A DNA stretch of 64,000 nucleotides from an uncultured Serinicoccus sp. (GCF_947487915.1 NZ_CANKYH010000002.1:186001-250000); one strand, 5' to 3'. Counted from the stretch's first letter, positions 7,830 through 17,373 are shown. Made by a program: numbers and translations. The notes: generated from the sequence alone by a model not told the origin.

Positions 7830-7989
7830 GGCAACCAGGTGCGGCGCTCGGTGGGCCGTCAGCCAACCAGGTGCGACGCCCGGTGGGCCGTCAGCCAACC
7901 ATGTGCGGCGCTCGGTGGGGCGTCAGCCAACCATCTGCGGCGCTCGGTGGGGCGTCAGCCAACCAGGTGCGGCGCTCGGTGGGGTGTAG
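7830..7989. repeat. five 32-bp tandem repeats upstream of the FKBP gene
   Basis: Five direct repeats of exactly 32 bp, starting at 7830, 7862, 7894, 7926 and 7958, each roughly GCCAACCAGGTGCGGCGCTC followed by GGTGGGGCGTCA. Copies differ at a few positions, mainly in the AGG/ATG/ATC triplet and in the GGGCC/GGGGC stretch. There are no spacers, so this is not CRISPR. The unit is not a multiple of three and lies between the stop of the FKBP lipoprotein gene (7999) and the ribosome site of the downstream FKBP gene, so it is non-coding and could be a variable-number repeat affecting expression. Confidence 0.85.
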
Positions 7990-7998
7990 CGGTGCCGG

Positions 7999-9042
7999 TC
8001 AGGAGGCGCCGAGGATGTCGACGACGAAGACGAGGTCCTCGCCGGCCAGCTCGTTGCCGGGGGCCGCGGTCTCGCCCTCGGTCTCCTCCGGCGCCGGGCC
8101 GTAGGCCTCCTCGGCCGGGATGACGAGCAGCACCCGGGAGCCGACGGTCTGGCCGACGAGCCCCTCGTCCCACCCGGTGATGACCTGTCCGACGCCGATG
8201 GGGAACTCGGTCGGCTCGCCACGCTCCCAGGAGCTGTCGAAGACCTCGCCGTCGGAGAGCTTCACCCCGGTGTAGTGGACCCGGATGGTCTGCCCGGCCA
8301 CGACCTCGGGGCCCTCGCCGCGGATGAGCGGCTGGGTGATGAGCTGGTCGGGTGCCTCGACGCCCTCGACGTCGATCTCCGGCCCGGCGTCGCCCATGGT
8401 GACGGTGGGCAGGCCCTCCTCGGGCTCGACCTCCTCGCCCTGCGCCTCGGTGAGCGGCTCGCCGGTGTCCTCGACGACCATGTAGAAGAGCATGGTGTCG
8501 GTCGGGCCCACGCCGAGCTGCTCGTTGCCGGCCTCGCCGAACGCGTCGGCCGCCGGGATCGCCAGGAGCAGCTCGTCGCCGACCATGGTGCCGGGCAGCT
8601 GGTCGCGGAAGGCCGGGAAAAGCGTCTCGTCGGTGAGGTCGAGGGTGACCGCCTCGTCGTTCTCGAAGGTCGACACCAGCTGCTCGCCGGTGGTGCCGTT
8701 GACGGTGAGGTACCTCACCCGCACCTCGTGGGTGTCTTCGACCTCGTCGCCGTCGCCCTCGGTGAGGGTGCGGGCCTCGGTGGATCCGGCCACGAACGGC
8801 AGGTCGCCCTCGGCGAAGGGCTCGCCGTCCCAGGTCAGGGCGGGGGCCTCGCCCTCGGTGTCGACGCCGACATCGGCCAGGTCGCCGTTGGGTGCGGCCG
8901 AGGTCGCGGCGGCGTCGTCGCCGGGTGCGCTGCTCGTCGCGGCGTCGTCCGAGCCCTCGTCGGCCGACTCGGGGCTGCACCCCGCGAGGAAGATCAGGGG
9001 TGCGGCGGCAGCCGCGAGGTAGCGCAGGCGGGAAGAGCGCAC
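7999..9042 (-). CDS. FKBP-type peptidyl-prolyl isomerase lipoprotein, two FKBP-like domains
   Basis: A 347-residue secreted lipoprotein. The signal peptide ends in a lipobox LAG-C with lipidation at C22, followed by an Asp/Ser/Ala-rich linker. The first FKBP-like domain (about 70-185) is degenerate; the second (about 240-346) keeps HYTGV, GEVFDSSWERG, VITGWDEGLVGQ and IPAEEAYG and is likely the active one. The GTG at 9042 is chosen because it begins a classical lipoprotein signal and has an AAAGGA ribosome site about 7 nt upstream; longer upstream frames lack sense. It lies just downstream of pafA and probably folds proteins outside the membrane. Confidence 0.85.
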   Translation of the reverse strand: MRSSRLRYLAAAAAPLIFLAGCSPESADEGSDDAATSSAPGDDAAATSAAPNGDLADVGVDTEGEAPALTWDGEPFAEGDLPFVAGSTEARTLTEGDGDEVEDTHEVRVRYLTVNGTTGEQLVSTFENDEAVTLDLTDETLFPAFRDQLPGTMVGDELLLAIPAADAFGEAGNEQLGVGPTDTMLFYMVVEDTGEPLTEAQGEEVEPEEGLPTVTMGDAGPEIDVEGVEAPDQLITQPLIRGEGPEVVAGQTIRVHYTGVKLSDGEVFDSSWERGEPTEFPIGVGQVITGWDEGLVGQTVGSRVLLVIPAEEAYGPAPEETEGETAAPGNELAGEDLVFVVDILGAS

Positions 9043-9082
9043 AGGTGCGTCCTTTGCAGATCGGGGAAGCGTCCGGGCCAGC

Positions 9083-10489
9083 CTAACCCGGTGACCCTGA
9101 ACCTTTCGTGGGAGCACCGCTGGTGGCGCGGATGTGCTCGAGCAGGGCGTCGACCCGCTCGTCCTGCGCCGCGAACGGGTCCTTGCAGATCACCGTTCGC
9201 TGCGCGGCGTCGTTGAGCTTGAGGTGCACCCAGTCCACGGTGAAGTCGCGGCGGTGCTCGGCGGCGGTCCGGACGAAGTCGCCGCGCAGCCGCGCCCGGG
9301 TGTCCGGGGGCACGGTCGTGGCGGTCCGGATCCGGGCCTCGTCGACCACGGTCCGCGCGGCGCCCGAGCGCTCGAGAATGCGGGAGAGCCCGCGCCGCGG
9401 GTGGATGTCGTGCCAGGCCAGGTCGAGCTGCTGCAGCCGCGGGTCCCACGGCTCGAGGTCGTGCCGCTGCGCGTAGGAGTCCAGCAGCTTCTTCTTCATG
9501 ACCCACTCGATCTCGGTGTCGACGAGGTCCAGCCGGTCGGTCTCGATCGCCTCGAGCCCGCGCTCCCACAGCTCCAGGACGTCGCGGTGCACCGGGTGCT
9601 CATCTAGGCCGGCACCCCGGGCATACCCGGTGGTCAGGTCGAGCAGCTCGCGCTGCAGCTCCAGGGCGGTGATGGTGCCGCCGCGGCGCAGCGCCAGCGG
9701 GGTCCGCCCGGTCCGGTCGCGGCTGACCTCGCGGATCGCCTGCATGGGGTTGGCGAGGACGAGGTCGGGCACGACGGTGCCGGCCTCCAGCATCTTGAGC
9801 ACGAGGTCGGTGGTGCCCAGGCGCAGCATCGTCGTGGTCTGGCTCATCGTGGAGTCGCCGACGATGACGTGCAGGCGCCGGTGCTTCTCGGGGTCGGCGT
9901 GCGGCTCGTCGCGGGTGTTGATGATGGGCCGCGAGCGGGTCGTCGCCGACGACAGGTCCTCCCACATGTGGTCGGCGCGCTGGGAGACGAGGTAGGTCGC
10001 CCGCTGCTCGACGACGTGCAGCCGCCCGGCGCCGGTGACCAGCTGGCGGGTCACGAGGAACGGCACGAGGGTGTCGGTGAGGCGCTCCATGCGGGTACGC
10101 CGCTCGATGAGGTAGTTCTCGTGCGAGCCGTAGGAGTTGCCCCGGGAGTCCACGTTGTTCTTGAGCACGTAGACGGTCGCGTCCAGGCCCTCGGCCGCGA
10201 GCCGCTGCTCGGCGTCCTCCGCGAGGTCCTGCACCACGAGCTCGCCCGCCCGGTCGTGGGCGACGAGGTCGAGCAGGTCGGTGCACTCGGCGGTGGCGTA
10301 CTCCGGGTGCGAGCCGACGTCGAGGTAGAGCCGCGAGCCGTTGCCCAGGAAGACGTTGGAGGAGCGGCCCCAGGCCACGACCTTGCGGAAGAGGTAACGG
10401 GAGACCTCCTCCGGGGAGAGCCGCGAGGGGCCGGCGAAGGTCGCGTTGACGCCGAACTCGGTCTCGACGCCCATGATGCGGCTCAGCAT
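9083..10489 (-). CDS. pafA: Pup--protein ligase PafA
   Basis: PafA joins the C-terminal glutamate of Pup to lysines of target proteins through ATP-driven phosphorylation. The 468-residue sequence has the glutamine-synthetase-like carboxylate-amine ligase fold: the N-terminal [10 protein letters not shown] nucleotide/Mg loop, [14 protein letters not shown] near residue 55, [17 protein letters not shown], the [13 protein letters not shown] region and a C-terminal domain. The start at 10489 follows the pup stop by 10 nt, so translation is likely coupled to pup. In proteasome-bearing relatives prcB and prcA stand between pup and pafA; here nothing does. It differs from Dop by lacking the extended Dop loop. 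Confidence 0.96.
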   Translation of the reverse strand: MLSRIMGVETEFGVNATFAGPSRLSPEEVSRYLFRKVVAWGRSSNVFLGNGSRLYLDVGSHPEYATAECTDLLDLVAHDRAGELVVQDLAEDAEQRLAAEGLDATVYVLKNNVDSRGNSYGSHENYLIERRTRMERLTDTLVPFLVTRQLVTGAGRLHVVEQRATYLVSQRADHMWEDLSSATTRSRPIINTRDEPHADPEKHRRLHVIVGDSTMSQTTTMLRLGTTDLVLKMLEAGTVVPDLVLANPMQAIREVSRDRTGRTPLALRRGGTITALELQRELLDLTTGYARGAGLDEHPVHRDVLELWERGLEAIETDRLDLVDTEIEWVMKKKLLDSYAQRHDLEPWDPRLQQLDLAWHDIHPRRGLSRILERSGAARTVVDEARIRTATTVPPDTRARLRGDFVRTAAEHRRDFTVDWVHLKLNDAAQRTVICKDPFAAQDERVDALLEHIRATSGAPTKGSGSPG

Positions 10490-10499
10490 GGCGGCACCG

Positions 10500-10706
10500 T
10501 CACTGGCCGCCCTTCTGCACGAAGCCGTGCACGAACTCGGTCGCGTTGGTCTCCAGGACCCCGTCGATCTCGTCGAGCAGGGAGTCCAGCGCCTCGTCCC
10601 GCTCGGCGCTCTGCGCCGCCGGTGCGGCGGGGGCCGGGGTGGCGTCCGGGTCCGGGCCGTCCCCGGCACCGCTGTCCCGTCGGCGGTCGAACTGCTGCTG
10701 CGACAT
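10500..10706 (-). CDS. pup: prokaryotic ubiquitin-like protein Pup
   Basis: A 68-residue intrinsically disordered modifier. The C-terminal half (about 38-64, ending [11 protein letters not shown]) is the conserved helix bound by the ATPase coiled coils. The last three residues are Gly-Gly-Gln, so Dop must deamidate the terminal Gln to Glu before ligation. The N-terminal half is Pro/Ala/Asp-rich. The ATG at 10706 lies 6 nt after a TAGGAT -10 (10713-10718), though a GAGGT could also act as a ribosome site. The gene sits between dop and pafA in one transcriptional direction. Confidence 0.97.
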   Translation of the reverse strand: MSQQQFDRRRDSGAGDGPDPDATPAPAAPAAQSAERDEALDSLLDEIDGVLETNATEFVHGFVQKGGQ

Positions 10707-10712
10707 ACCTCG

Positions 10713-10718
10713 ATCCTA
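10713..10718 (-). promoter_or_regulatory. -10 element for pup-pafA
   Basis: TAGGAT on the minus strand, 6 nt before the pup ATG, in the 51-bp dop-pup gap. It suggests a separate leaderless pup-pafA transcript in addition to read-through from dop. Confidence 0.5.
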
Positions 10719-10757
10719 GGGCAGAGCGTCGTCGCCGGCATGGAGGCCGGTCGCGGC

Positions 10758-12311
10758 TCAGACGTCCTCGCTGACCAGCTCGGAGAGCAGCCCGGCGGCG
10801 TCGGTATGCCGGTCCAGCAGGTCGGCGACCCGGTCCCGGCGCCCGCCGGTCGGCTCCTCGATCCGCACCCGCCGCAGCCGGCCCCGCTCGTCGGCGAGCA
10901 CGACCGAGTCCCAGGAGGCGGCCCGCACTCCTCCGCCAGCGCCGTAGCGCCGGACCACCTCTCCGCGGAACCAGGCCCTCGTGTCCTCGGGCGGGTGGGT
11001 GACGGCGTGCGCGATCTCCTCCTCGCCGACGAGGCGCTCCAGGCGCCCCGCGGCCCGCAGCTTGCGGGCCAGGCCGCGGTCGGGGTCCAGGTCGTGCCAC
11101 TGGATGTCCATGGCCGCCAGCCGATTGTCCTCCCAGCCCGTCCCCGCACGCTCGGCGAACCGCTGGAGCAGCTGCTGCTTGGCCACCCACTCGACCTGCC
11201 CGGCCGCCCCGGTGGGGTCCCGGCGCAGGGTGTCCAGCACCTCCCCCCACCGGCGCAGCAGCGGCCCGGTCTGTGCCTCGCCCGTCTCGGCCCAGGCCTC
11301 GTGCCCGGACGCCGCGGCCTGCTCGGCGGCGTCCAGGTGCGCCTCGAGCAGGTCCAGCCCGGTGAGGTGGCGGCCGTCGGCCAGCTCGACGGTCGCCCGC
11401 AGCGTCGGGTCGTGGCTGACCTGCTGGGCCGCGGCCACGGGGCGCGCCAGGGCCAGCCCGTCGAGCAGGTGCGGGTGGGTCTCGACCACCCGCAGCACCG
11501 CCGACAGCGACCCGAGCGCGAGGTAGGTGGTGACGTCGGCCATCGTCGCGTCCCCGACGATGACGTGCAGACGACGGTGCAGGTGCGGGGTGGCGTGCGG
11601 CTCGTCGCGGGTGTTGACGATGGGCCGGCGCAGCGTGGTCTCCAGCCCGATCTCGGCCTCGAGGTAGTCGGCCCGCTGGGAGAGCTGGAAGCCCGGGCGC
11701 TCGCTGGCCTGGCCCAGCCCCACCCGCCCGGCGCCGGCGATCACCGGCCGGGCGACGAGGAAGGGGATGAGGTGGGCGGCCAGCCGGTCGAAGGGGACCG
11801 ACCGGGGCACGAGGTAGTTCTCGTGGGTGCCGTAGGAGGCGCCCTTGCCGTCGACGTTGTTCTTGTAGAGCCGGACGTCCAGGCCCTCCTGCGCGAGGGT
11901 GCGGACCGCCGCGAGGGCGACCTCCTCCCCCGCCCGGTCCCAGCGCACCGCGGCGAGCGGGCCGGTGACCTCGGGGCTGGAGTACTCCGGGTGGGCGTGG
12001 TCGACGTAGAACCGGGCCCCGTTGGACAGCACCGAGGTGGCGATCGTCGGGTCCTCGACATCGGTGAGCTGCGAGCGGTGCGCCAGCGCCCGGGCCATCT
12101 CGAAGCCGCGCGCGTCCCGCAGCGGCGTCTCGTCGGCGTAGTCCCACCCCGCGGCCGCGGGCAGCGCCGCCCCGGCGGGCGCGCCCGCGGCATACGCCCG
12201 CACCACCTGCCCGGAGAGCACCATCGGGGTCACCGGCTGCCCGGCGGGGTCCCGCTGCGTGCTGGTGATGCCGAGCTCGGTCTCGATCCCCATGACCCTG
12301 CCCACGCCCAT
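10758..12311 (-). CDS. dop: Pup deamidase/depupylase Dop
   Basis: Dop converts the Pup C-terminal Gln to Glu and also removes Pup from conjugates. The 517-residue protein shares PafA's carboxylate-amine ligase fold: [10 protein letters not shown] at the N-terminus, then the region around residues 40-70 that holds the Dop loop, [30 protein letters not shown] and [13 protein letters not shown]. The start at 12311 has a strong AGGAGGGAG ribosome site that overlaps the stop of the upstream MFS gene (TGAGGAGG), implying coupled translation. The presence of dop with a Gln-ending Pup is internally consistent. Confidence 0.96.
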   Translation of the reverse strand: MGVGRVMGIETELGITSTQRDPAGQPVTPMVLSGQVVRAYAAGAPAGAALPAAAGWDYADETPLRDARGFEMARALAHRSQLTDVEDPTIATSVLSNGARFYVDHAHPEYSSPEVTGPLAAVRWDRAGEEVALAAVRTLAQEGLDVRLYKNNVDGKGASYGTHENYLVPRSVPFDRLAAHLIPFLVARPVIAGAGRVGLGQASERPGFQLSQRADYLEAEIGLETTLRRPIVNTRDEPHATPHLHRRLHVIVGDATMADVTTYLALGSLSAVLRVVETHPHLLDGLALARPVAAAQQVSHDPTLRATVELADGRHLTGLDLLEAHLDAAEQAAASGHEAWAETGEAQTGPLLRRWGEVLDTLRRDPTGAAGQVEWVAKQQLLQRFAERAGTGWEDNRLAAMDIQWHDLDPDRGLARKLRAAGRLERLVGEEEIAHAVTHPPEDTRAWFRGEVVRRYGAGGGVRAASWDSVVLADERGRLRRVRIEEPTGGRRDRVADLLDRHTDAAGLLSELVSEDV

Positions 12312-12323
12312 GTCGCTCCCTCC

Positions 12324-14351
12324 TCAGGCGTCGACCCGCGGCCGGGGGACGCCGGTGACCAGGTCGAGGTCGAGGGTCGTGGAGGTGGCCAGGACCGTGA
12401 GCGCCCGGGAGCGGGTGCGGCCGTTGTCGTGGTCGACGGCGGTGAGGACGTAGCGGCCCGGGGGCGGCAGCCCGACCTCGTAGTAGCCGTCGGGGTCGGT
12501 GTGGGCGGTGGCGACGTACTCCCCGGAGTGCTTGATGAGCGAGACGAGCACGCCGCCCAGCGGGCGGCCGTCGTCGAGCACGTGCCCGGAGAGCAGCAGC
12601 CGTCGCGTCATCGTCACGTCCTCCTCGTGCCCGACGGCCAGGTCGACGAGGCACGACTGCGGCGCCCAGCCGTCCGCGGACACGACGAGCAGGTAGGCCC
12701 CCGGCTCGGGCAGCGCGAGGGTGTAGCGCCCGTCGTTGTCGGTGCGCCCCCAGTCGATGTGGGTGCCGTCGGGGCGCAGCACCGTGGTGACCGCCTGCCG
12801 CAGCGGGCCGCCGCGGGGCCCCACGACCCGCCCGCGCACGAGCAGCTCGGGCAGGTCACCCATCCCCGCGTGCTTGACCTCGGTCCGCTCCCCCGTCGGG
12901 GCCGGGGCTGAGCCCGGCTCCTCGACGCTCACCCGTTGCGGGCGCCGGATGAAGGCCGCGATGAGGCCGCCCCCGAGGGAGGCCGCGGCGCCGGCCCAGA
13001 AGATGAGCTGGTATGCCGCGAACGAGGGCGCCGGGACGCCGCTGGCGGTGGCGGTCATCGAGGCGGCGAAGACGGCGGCCACGAGCGCGGAGGCCGAGGA
13101 CGTGCCGATGGAGCGCAGGAGGGTGTTGAGCCCGTTGGCCGACGCGGTCTCGGTGATCGGCACGGCCCGCATGATGAGCGTGGGCATGGCCGCGAAGGCC
13201 AGGGCGGTGCCGAGCGAGGCGATGCTCGAGGTGATGACCACCTCGAGCACGCTGCGGTGCAGCAGCGAGCGGCCGATGAAGCCCAGGGCGATGGTCACGG
13301 CTCCGGCGATGAGCACCGACCGGGCGCCGTAGCGGCGGATGAGCCCGGCGGACACCGGCGCCATGGCCACCATGAGCAGCCCGCTGGGCAGCAGGACCAG
13401 ACCGGTGGAGACCGCGGAGAGCCCGAAGCCGTAGCCGGTGTCGGCCGGCATCTGCACCTGCTGGGCCGAGGTGAGGAAGTTGGCGAACATCGCGAAGCCG
13501 ATGAGGACCGAGGCGGCGTTGGTGAGCAGCACCGTGCGGCGCATCGAGGTGCGGATGTCGACCAGCGGCTGGCCGGCGCGCAGCTCCCACGGCACCCACG
13601 CAGCCAGGACCAGGCCCGCACCGGCCAGCAGGCTCAGGGTCAACGGCGAGGCCCAGCCCCAGGTGCCGGCCTTGCTCACCGCCAGCAGGAAGCAGGTCAG
13701 CGCCACCGAGAGCAGGGCGGCCCCCAGGTAGTCGAAGCGCCCCCGGGTCTTGACCGTCGACTCGGGGACGACGAGGTAGACCGCGACGAGCATGACGACG
13801 GCGAAGCCGCCGGAGACGTAGAACAGGGCGTGCCAGTCGAGGTTGTCGTAGATGACGCCGGCCAGCGGCATACCGATCGCGCCGCCGATGCCCAGCGTCG
13901 CCGACATGAGCGCCACGCCCGAGCCGACCCGGTCCGCCGGGAGGTGGTCGCGCATGATGCTGATCCCCACGGGCACCAGGCAGGCGCCCAGCCCGCTGAG
14001 GCCGCGGCCGAGCACGACCAGCGCGAACTCGGAGCTGAGCGCCGAGACGACCGACCCGGCGATGACCGCCCACATACAGACGATGAGCAGCAGTCGCTTG
14101 CCGAACATGTCGGCCAGGCGGGACACGATGGGGGTACCGACGGCGGCGGTGAGCAGCGTGACGGTGACCAGCCAGGACGCGTTGTCGCTGGTCGTGTCCA
14201 GGATCTCCGGGAAGACCGGCAGCAGCGGCAGGACCAGCGTCTGCTGCAGCGAGACCAGGGTCCCGCACAACGACAGGACGACGATGATCGCCGTGGTGGG
14301 GGTGCTGGGTGCGGAGGCCGTCGTGGCCTTCTCGTCCGCACCCGCCGTCAT
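12324..14351 (-). CDS. MFS transporter (DHA2-like) fused to two carboxypeptidase-regulatory-like domains
   Basis: A 675-residue fusion. Residues about 20-480 form an MFS permease with roughly 14 hydrophobic helices; the loop after helix 2 reads SRLADMFGKRLL (MFS motif A) and the segment near residue 155 resembles the antiporter motif C. Residues about 515-590 and 590-665 are two beta-sandwich repeats of the carboxypeptidase-D regulatory type (GRVVGPRGGPL..DGRYTLALPEPGAYLLVV and GHVLDDGRPL..DGYYEVGLPPPGRYVLTAV). The last helix is followed by RRPQR, suggesting a cytoplasmic tail. The ATG at 14351 is 7 nt after a TAGGGT -10. Substrate unknown; it lies between mpa and dop. Confidence 0.85.
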   Translation of the reverse strand: MTAGADEKATTASAPSTPTTAIIVVLSLCGTLVSLQQTLVLPLLPVFPEILDTTSDNASWLVTVTLLTAAVGTPIVSRLADMFGKRLLLIVCMWAVIAGSVVSALSSEFALVVLGRGLSGLGACLVPVGISIMRDHLPADRVGSGVALMSATLGIGGAIGMPLAGVIYDNLDWHALFYVSGGFAVVMLVAVYLVVPESTVKTRGRFDYLGAALLSVALTCFLLAVSKAGTWGWASPLTLSLLAGAGLVLAAWVPWELRAGQPLVDIRTSMRRTVLLTNAASVLIGFAMFANFLTSAQQVQMPADTGYGFGLSAVSTGLVLLPSGLLMVAMAPVSAGLIRRYGARSVLIAGAVTIALGFIGRSLLHRSVLEVVITSSIASLGTALAFAAMPTLIMRAVPITETASANGLNTLLRSIGTSSASALVAAVFAASMTATASGVPAPSFAAYQLIFWAGAAASLGGGLIAAFIRRPQRVSVEEPGSAPAPTGERTEVKHAGMGDLPELLVRGRVVGPRGGPLRQAVTTVLRPDGTHIDWGRTDNDGRYTLALPEPGAYLLVVSADGWAPQSCLVDLAVGHEEDVTMTRRLLLSGHVLDDGRPLGGVLVSLIKHSGEYVATAHTDPDGYYEVGLPPPGRYVLTAVDHDNGRTRSRALTVLATSTTLDLDLVTGVPRPRVDA

Positions 14352-14354
14352 GTC

Positions 14355-14696
14355 TCAGACCCTACGCCTGCGCACCGACAGCGCTTGCACGACCGCCCGC
14401 CAACCCAGCGCACCCCCCACGAGCACCACGGCGGCGACGATCACGAAGGCGGGCGCGGTGCCGGCCCCGGTGAGGACCCGCAGCAGCATCCCGACGGCCA
14501 GCGCCATCCCGCCGACCGCCAGGCCCTCCACCCACCAGCGTCGCGCGCGCCAGGTGAGCATCCACCCCACGGCCATGCCCACCCCGAAGGGCCACGCGGT
14601 CGCGAGGACGCCCAGCGGGGTGAGGCCCAGCTCGTGGCTGGACCGCCCGGCGACGGCGAAGACGAGGAGCAGCAGCACGTCCCCGAGGCGGCGCAC
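14355..14696 (-). CDS. DUF3054 family membrane protein
   Basis: A 113-residue integral membrane protein with about four hydrophobic helices, matching the DUF3054 family (RRLGDVLLLLVFAVAGRSSHE at the N-terminus is the family hallmark). The GTG at 14696 begins 5 nt after the mpa stop, so it is almost certainly co-translated with mpa. DUF3054 proteins are small actinobacterial membrane proteins of unknown role. The C-terminus ends in a basic RRRR cluster, suggesting a cytoplasmic end. Confidence 0.85.
   Translation of the reverse strand: MRRLGDVLLLLVFAVAGRSSHELGLTPLGVLATAWPFGVGMAVGWMLTWRARRWWVEGLAVGGMALAVGMLLRVLTGAGTAPAFVIVAAVVLVGGALGWRAVVQALSVRRRRV
14359..14364 (-). promoter_or_regulatory. -10 element for MFS fusion-dop
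   Basis: TAGGGT on the minus strand, 7 nt before the MFS ATG. It lies inside the 3' end of the DUF3054 gene (stop at 14355), so the promoter is embedded in coding sequence. Confidence 0.5.
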
Positions 14697-14701
14697 CGTG
14701 C

Positions 14702-16342
14702 TCAGCGCTCGCCGAGGTCGACCGAGCGGCCGGGCTGGGTGCCGGAGGCGTCACCGACGAGGGTGCGGATGTAGGTGATCCGCTCGCCCTTCTTGCCCGA
14801 CACCCGTGCCCAGTCGTCCGGGTTGGTGGTGTTGGGCAGGTCCTCGTTCTCCCTGAACTCATCGAGGTAGGCCTGCTCCAGGTGCCGCTCGCGCAGCCCC
14901 CGCTCCCCGAGCGTGAGGGAGTCCTTGATCGCGAGCTTCTTGGCCCGGTCGACGATGTTGTGCACCATCGCGCCGGAGGCGAAGTCGCGGAAGTAGAGCA
15001 CCTCCCGGTCACCCCCGGCGTAGGTCACCTCGAGGAAGGCGTTGGCGGGGGACACGGCATACATCCGGTCGACGACGCCGTCGATGAGCGCGGCGACCGT
15101 CGCCTCCCGGTCCCCGCCGTGCGCCTGCAGCGCCGTGTCGTGCAGCGGTATGCCGGGGGTGAGGTACTTGGAGAAGATGTCGCGAGCGCCCTGCGCGTCC
15201 GGCCGCTCGATCTTGATCTTCACGTCGAGGCGGCCGGGTCGCAGGATCGCCGGGTCGATCATGTCCTCGCGGTTGGAGGCGCCGATGACGATGACGTTGT
15301 CCAGCCGCTCCACCCCGTCGATCTCGGCGAGCAGCTGCGGCACGATCGTCGTCTCCACGTCGGAGGACACCCCGGAGCCGCGAGTGCGGAACAGCGACTC
15401 CATCTCGTCGAAGAACACCACCACCGGGTCGCCCTCGGCCGACTTCTCCCGCGCCCGCTGGAAGATGAGCCGGATGTGCCGCTCGGTCTCCCCGACGTAC
15501 TTGTTGAGCAGCTCGGGGCCCTTGATGTTGAGGAAGTAGCTGCGCGCGCTGCCCGGGGCCAGCCCCCGCTGCTCGGCCGCCTGCCGGGCCAGCGAGGCGG
15601 CGACCGCCTTGGCGATGAGCGTCTTGCCGCACCCCGGCGGGCCGTAGAGCAGCACCCCCTTGGGCGGCCGCAGGTCGTGGGCCGCGTAGAGGTCGGCGTG
15701 CAGGAACGGCAGCTCGACGGCGTCGCGGATCTGCTCGATCTGCCCTGCGAGGCCGCCGATGTCGGCGTAGGAGATGTCCGGCACCTCCTCGAGCATCAGC
15801 TCGGTGACCTCGGGACGCTCGATGCGCTCGGTGACGAAGCCGCTGCGCGGGTCCAGCAGCAGCGCGTCGCCCACCCGCACGGTGGCCTCGGCGAGCGAGC
15901 CGGCGCGCCGGGCGACCCGCTCGTCCTCGCCGCGGACGAGCACGCTGAGGCGCCCGTCCTCGAGCACCTCCTTGCAGGTGACGACGTCGCCGGCCCGCTC
16001 GTAGTCGGCCACCCCGACGATGGCCTGCGCCTCGTTGAGCAGCACCTCCCGGCCGGGCCGCAGGTCGCCGGTGTCGACCTCGGAGGAGATCTGGGTGCGG
16101 ATGCGCCGCCCGGACAGCGAGACGTCCGCGGTGCCGTCGCCGACCAGGCGCAGCACCTGTCCCATCGCGAGCGGCGGGGAGGCGAGGGCGTCGAGGTCCT
16201 CGCGCAGCCCGACGATCTGCTGCTTGGCACTCTTCAGGGTGGTCGTGAGCGCGTCGTTCTGCCCCTTGAGCTCGCTCACCCGGCTGCTGAGCGACTGCAC
16301 CTGCTGCTCGAGGTGGCGCTCGCGCGAGGACGCCTCGGTCAT
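14702..16342 (-). CDS. mpa: proteasome-associated-type AAA ATPase (ARC/Mpa)
   Basis: A hexameric AAA+ unfoldase that binds Pup through N-terminal coiled coils. Residues about 5-50 form the coiled coil, 60-175 the tandem OB domains, and 195-440 the AAA domain, with Walker A GPPGCGKT (234-241), Walker [10 protein letters not shown] (about 308-316) and a GRLDVK second region. The 546-residue protein ends in SVDLGER and lacks the GQYL-type tail that docks Mycobacterium Mpa on the 20S proteasome. The start has a GGGGAGGAG ribosome site and overlaps the trmI stop (ATGA). With no prcBA nearby, this resembles Corynebacterium-type ARC, which works without a proteasome. Confidence 0.95.
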   Translation of the reverse strand: MTEASSRERHLEQQVQSLSSRVSELKGQNDALTTTLKSAKQQIVGLREDLDALASPPLAMGQVLRLVGDGTADVSLSGRRIRTQISSEVDTGDLRPGREVLLNEAQAIVGVADYERAGDVVTCKEVLEDGRLSVLVRGEDERVARRAGSLAEATVRVGDALLLDPRSGFVTERIERPEVTELMLEEVPDISYADIGGLAGQIEQIRDAVELPFLHADLYAAHDLRPPKGVLLYGPPGCGKTLIAKAVAASLARQAAEQRGLAPGSARSYFLNIKGPELLNKYVGETERHIRLIFQRAREKSAEGDPVVVFFDEMESLFRTRGSGVSSDVETTIVPQLLAEIDGVERLDNVIVIGASNREDMIDPAILRPGRLDVKIKIERPDAQGARDIFSKYLTPGIPLHDTALQAHGGDREATVAALIDGVVDRMYAVSPANAFLEVTYAGGDREVLYFRDFASGAMVHNIVDRAKKLAIKDSLTLGERGLRERHLEQAYLDEFRENEDLPNTTNPDDWARVSGKKGERITYIRTLVGDASGTQPGRSVDLGER

Positions 16343-17361
16343 GCCTGCTCCTCCCCGTCGGTCCCGTCGCCGGTCACCCGGTCGGCGGTGCTCTGCGCGT
16401 CGCGGCGGGTGCGCCGCAGCTTCTTGTCCGAGACCGGGCGCTCACCGACGTCGGCGGCGCTCCACTCACCGGTGGCGGGCACGTAGTCCTCGCCGTAGGC
16501 GCCGGGGGCGGGGCGGGTGCGCCGCAGGTGGGCCTCGGTGTCGGGCGCGAGCCGGCGCAGCGTCACCAGGAAGCCGGTATGCCCGTGCATCCGGTGCTGG
16601 GGGCGCACGGCCAGCCCCTCGAGGTGCCAGCCGCGGTTCATCGACTCCCAGGCCTGCGGCGGCGTCCAGCCGCCGGCCGCCTTGGCCGCCTCCGCCACCC
16701 GCGACAGCTGGGTGGTGGTGGCGACGTAGCAGATGAGGACGCCGCCCGGGGCGAGCGCGTCGGCGACCACCCCGAGGCAGTCCCAGGGCGCCAGCATGTC
16801 GAGGACGACCCGGTCCACGGTGCCGGGGTCCACCGCTCGGGGCAGCTCGTCGACGAGGTCACCGACGGTGACCGTCCAGGCCGGGTGGTCCAGGCCGAAG
16901 AACGCCCGGGCGTTGGCGCGGGCGATGTCGGCGAAGTCCTCCCGGCGCTCGAAGCTCAGCAGCCGGCCCGACTCCCCCACCGCACGCAGCAGGGACAGCG
17001 ACAGCGCGCCCGAGCCGACGCCCGCCTCGACGACGGTCGCGCCCGGGAAGATGTCGGCATACGTGACGATCTGCCCGGCGTCCTTGGGGTAGACGACCTG
17101 GGCCCCACGGGGCATCGACAGGACGAAGTCGGACAGCAGCGGCCGCAGCGCGAGGTAGTCGGCGCCCGAGGTGTGCCGGACCACCGTGCCGTCGGGCGCA
17201 CCGATGACGTCGTCGTGGCGCAGGTGGCCCCGGTGGGTGTGGAACTCCTTGCCCGGCTCCAGGGTGATGGTGTGCAGACGCCCCTTGGGGTCGGTCAGCT
17301 GGACGCGGTCGCCCGCCCGGAAGGGTCCACGCCGCATGTCGGCGCCCGTCGGCCTGGTCAT
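16339..17361 (-). CDS. trmI: tRNA (adenine(58)-N1)-methyltransferase TrmI
   Basis: Catalyses SAM-dependent N1-methylation of A58 in the T-loop of tRNAs. The 340-residue protein has an N-terminal beta-barrel (about 10-85, [18 protein letters not shown]) and a Rossmann-fold catalytic domain with SAM motif [15 protein letters not shown] (about 110-125) and DMLAPWDCL (near 190). The basic C-terminal tail (about 280-340) is an actinobacterial extension. It is the first gene of the trmI-mpa-DUF3054 unit, as is usual in actinobacteria. The ATG is 6 nt after a TAGACT -10 (17368-17373) that contains the stop codon of the upstream protease gene. Confidence 0.93.
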   Translation of the reverse strand: MTRPTGADMRRGPFRAGDRVQLTDPKGRLHTITLEPGKEFHTHRGHLRHDDVIGAPDGTVVRHTSGADYLALRPLLSDFVLSMPRGAQVVYPKDAGQIVTYADIFPGATVVEAGVGSGALSLSLLRAVGESGRLLSFERREDFADIARANARAFFGLDHPAWTVTVGDLVDELPRAVDPGTVDRVVLDMLAPWDCLGVVADALAPGGVLICYVATTTQLSRVAEAAKAAGGWTPPQAWESMNRGWHLEGLAVRPQHRMHGHTGFLVTLRRLAPDTEAHLRRTRPAPGAYGEDYVPATGEWSAADVGERPVSDKKLRRTRRDAQSTADRVTGDGTDGEEQA

Positions 17362-17367
17362 CGGGTC

Positions 17368-17373
17368 AGTCTA
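17368..17373 (-). promoter_or_regulatory. -10 element of trmI-mpa overlapping a stop codon
   Basis: TAGACT on the minus strand. Its first three bases are the TAG stop codon of the site-2 protease gene (17371-17373), and the trmI ATG follows 6 nt later, so termination of one gene and promotion of the next share the same bases. Confidence 0.5.

Noticed and set aside
7830..7989. CRISPR array
   Set aside because: The 32-bp units are contiguous with no unique spacers, and no cas gene is nearby; the RecB-like nuclease at 18.5 kb is 10 kb away and is not in a CRISPR context.
10490..10499. Proteasome genes prcB/prcA between pup and pafA
   Set aside because: The gap is 10 bp; no proteasome subunit sequence was seen in any frame of the window.
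14882..16486. A 534-codon plus-strand open frame across mpa
   Set aside because: Antisense shadow of the ARC/Mpa ATPase; no start signal and no recognisable domains.
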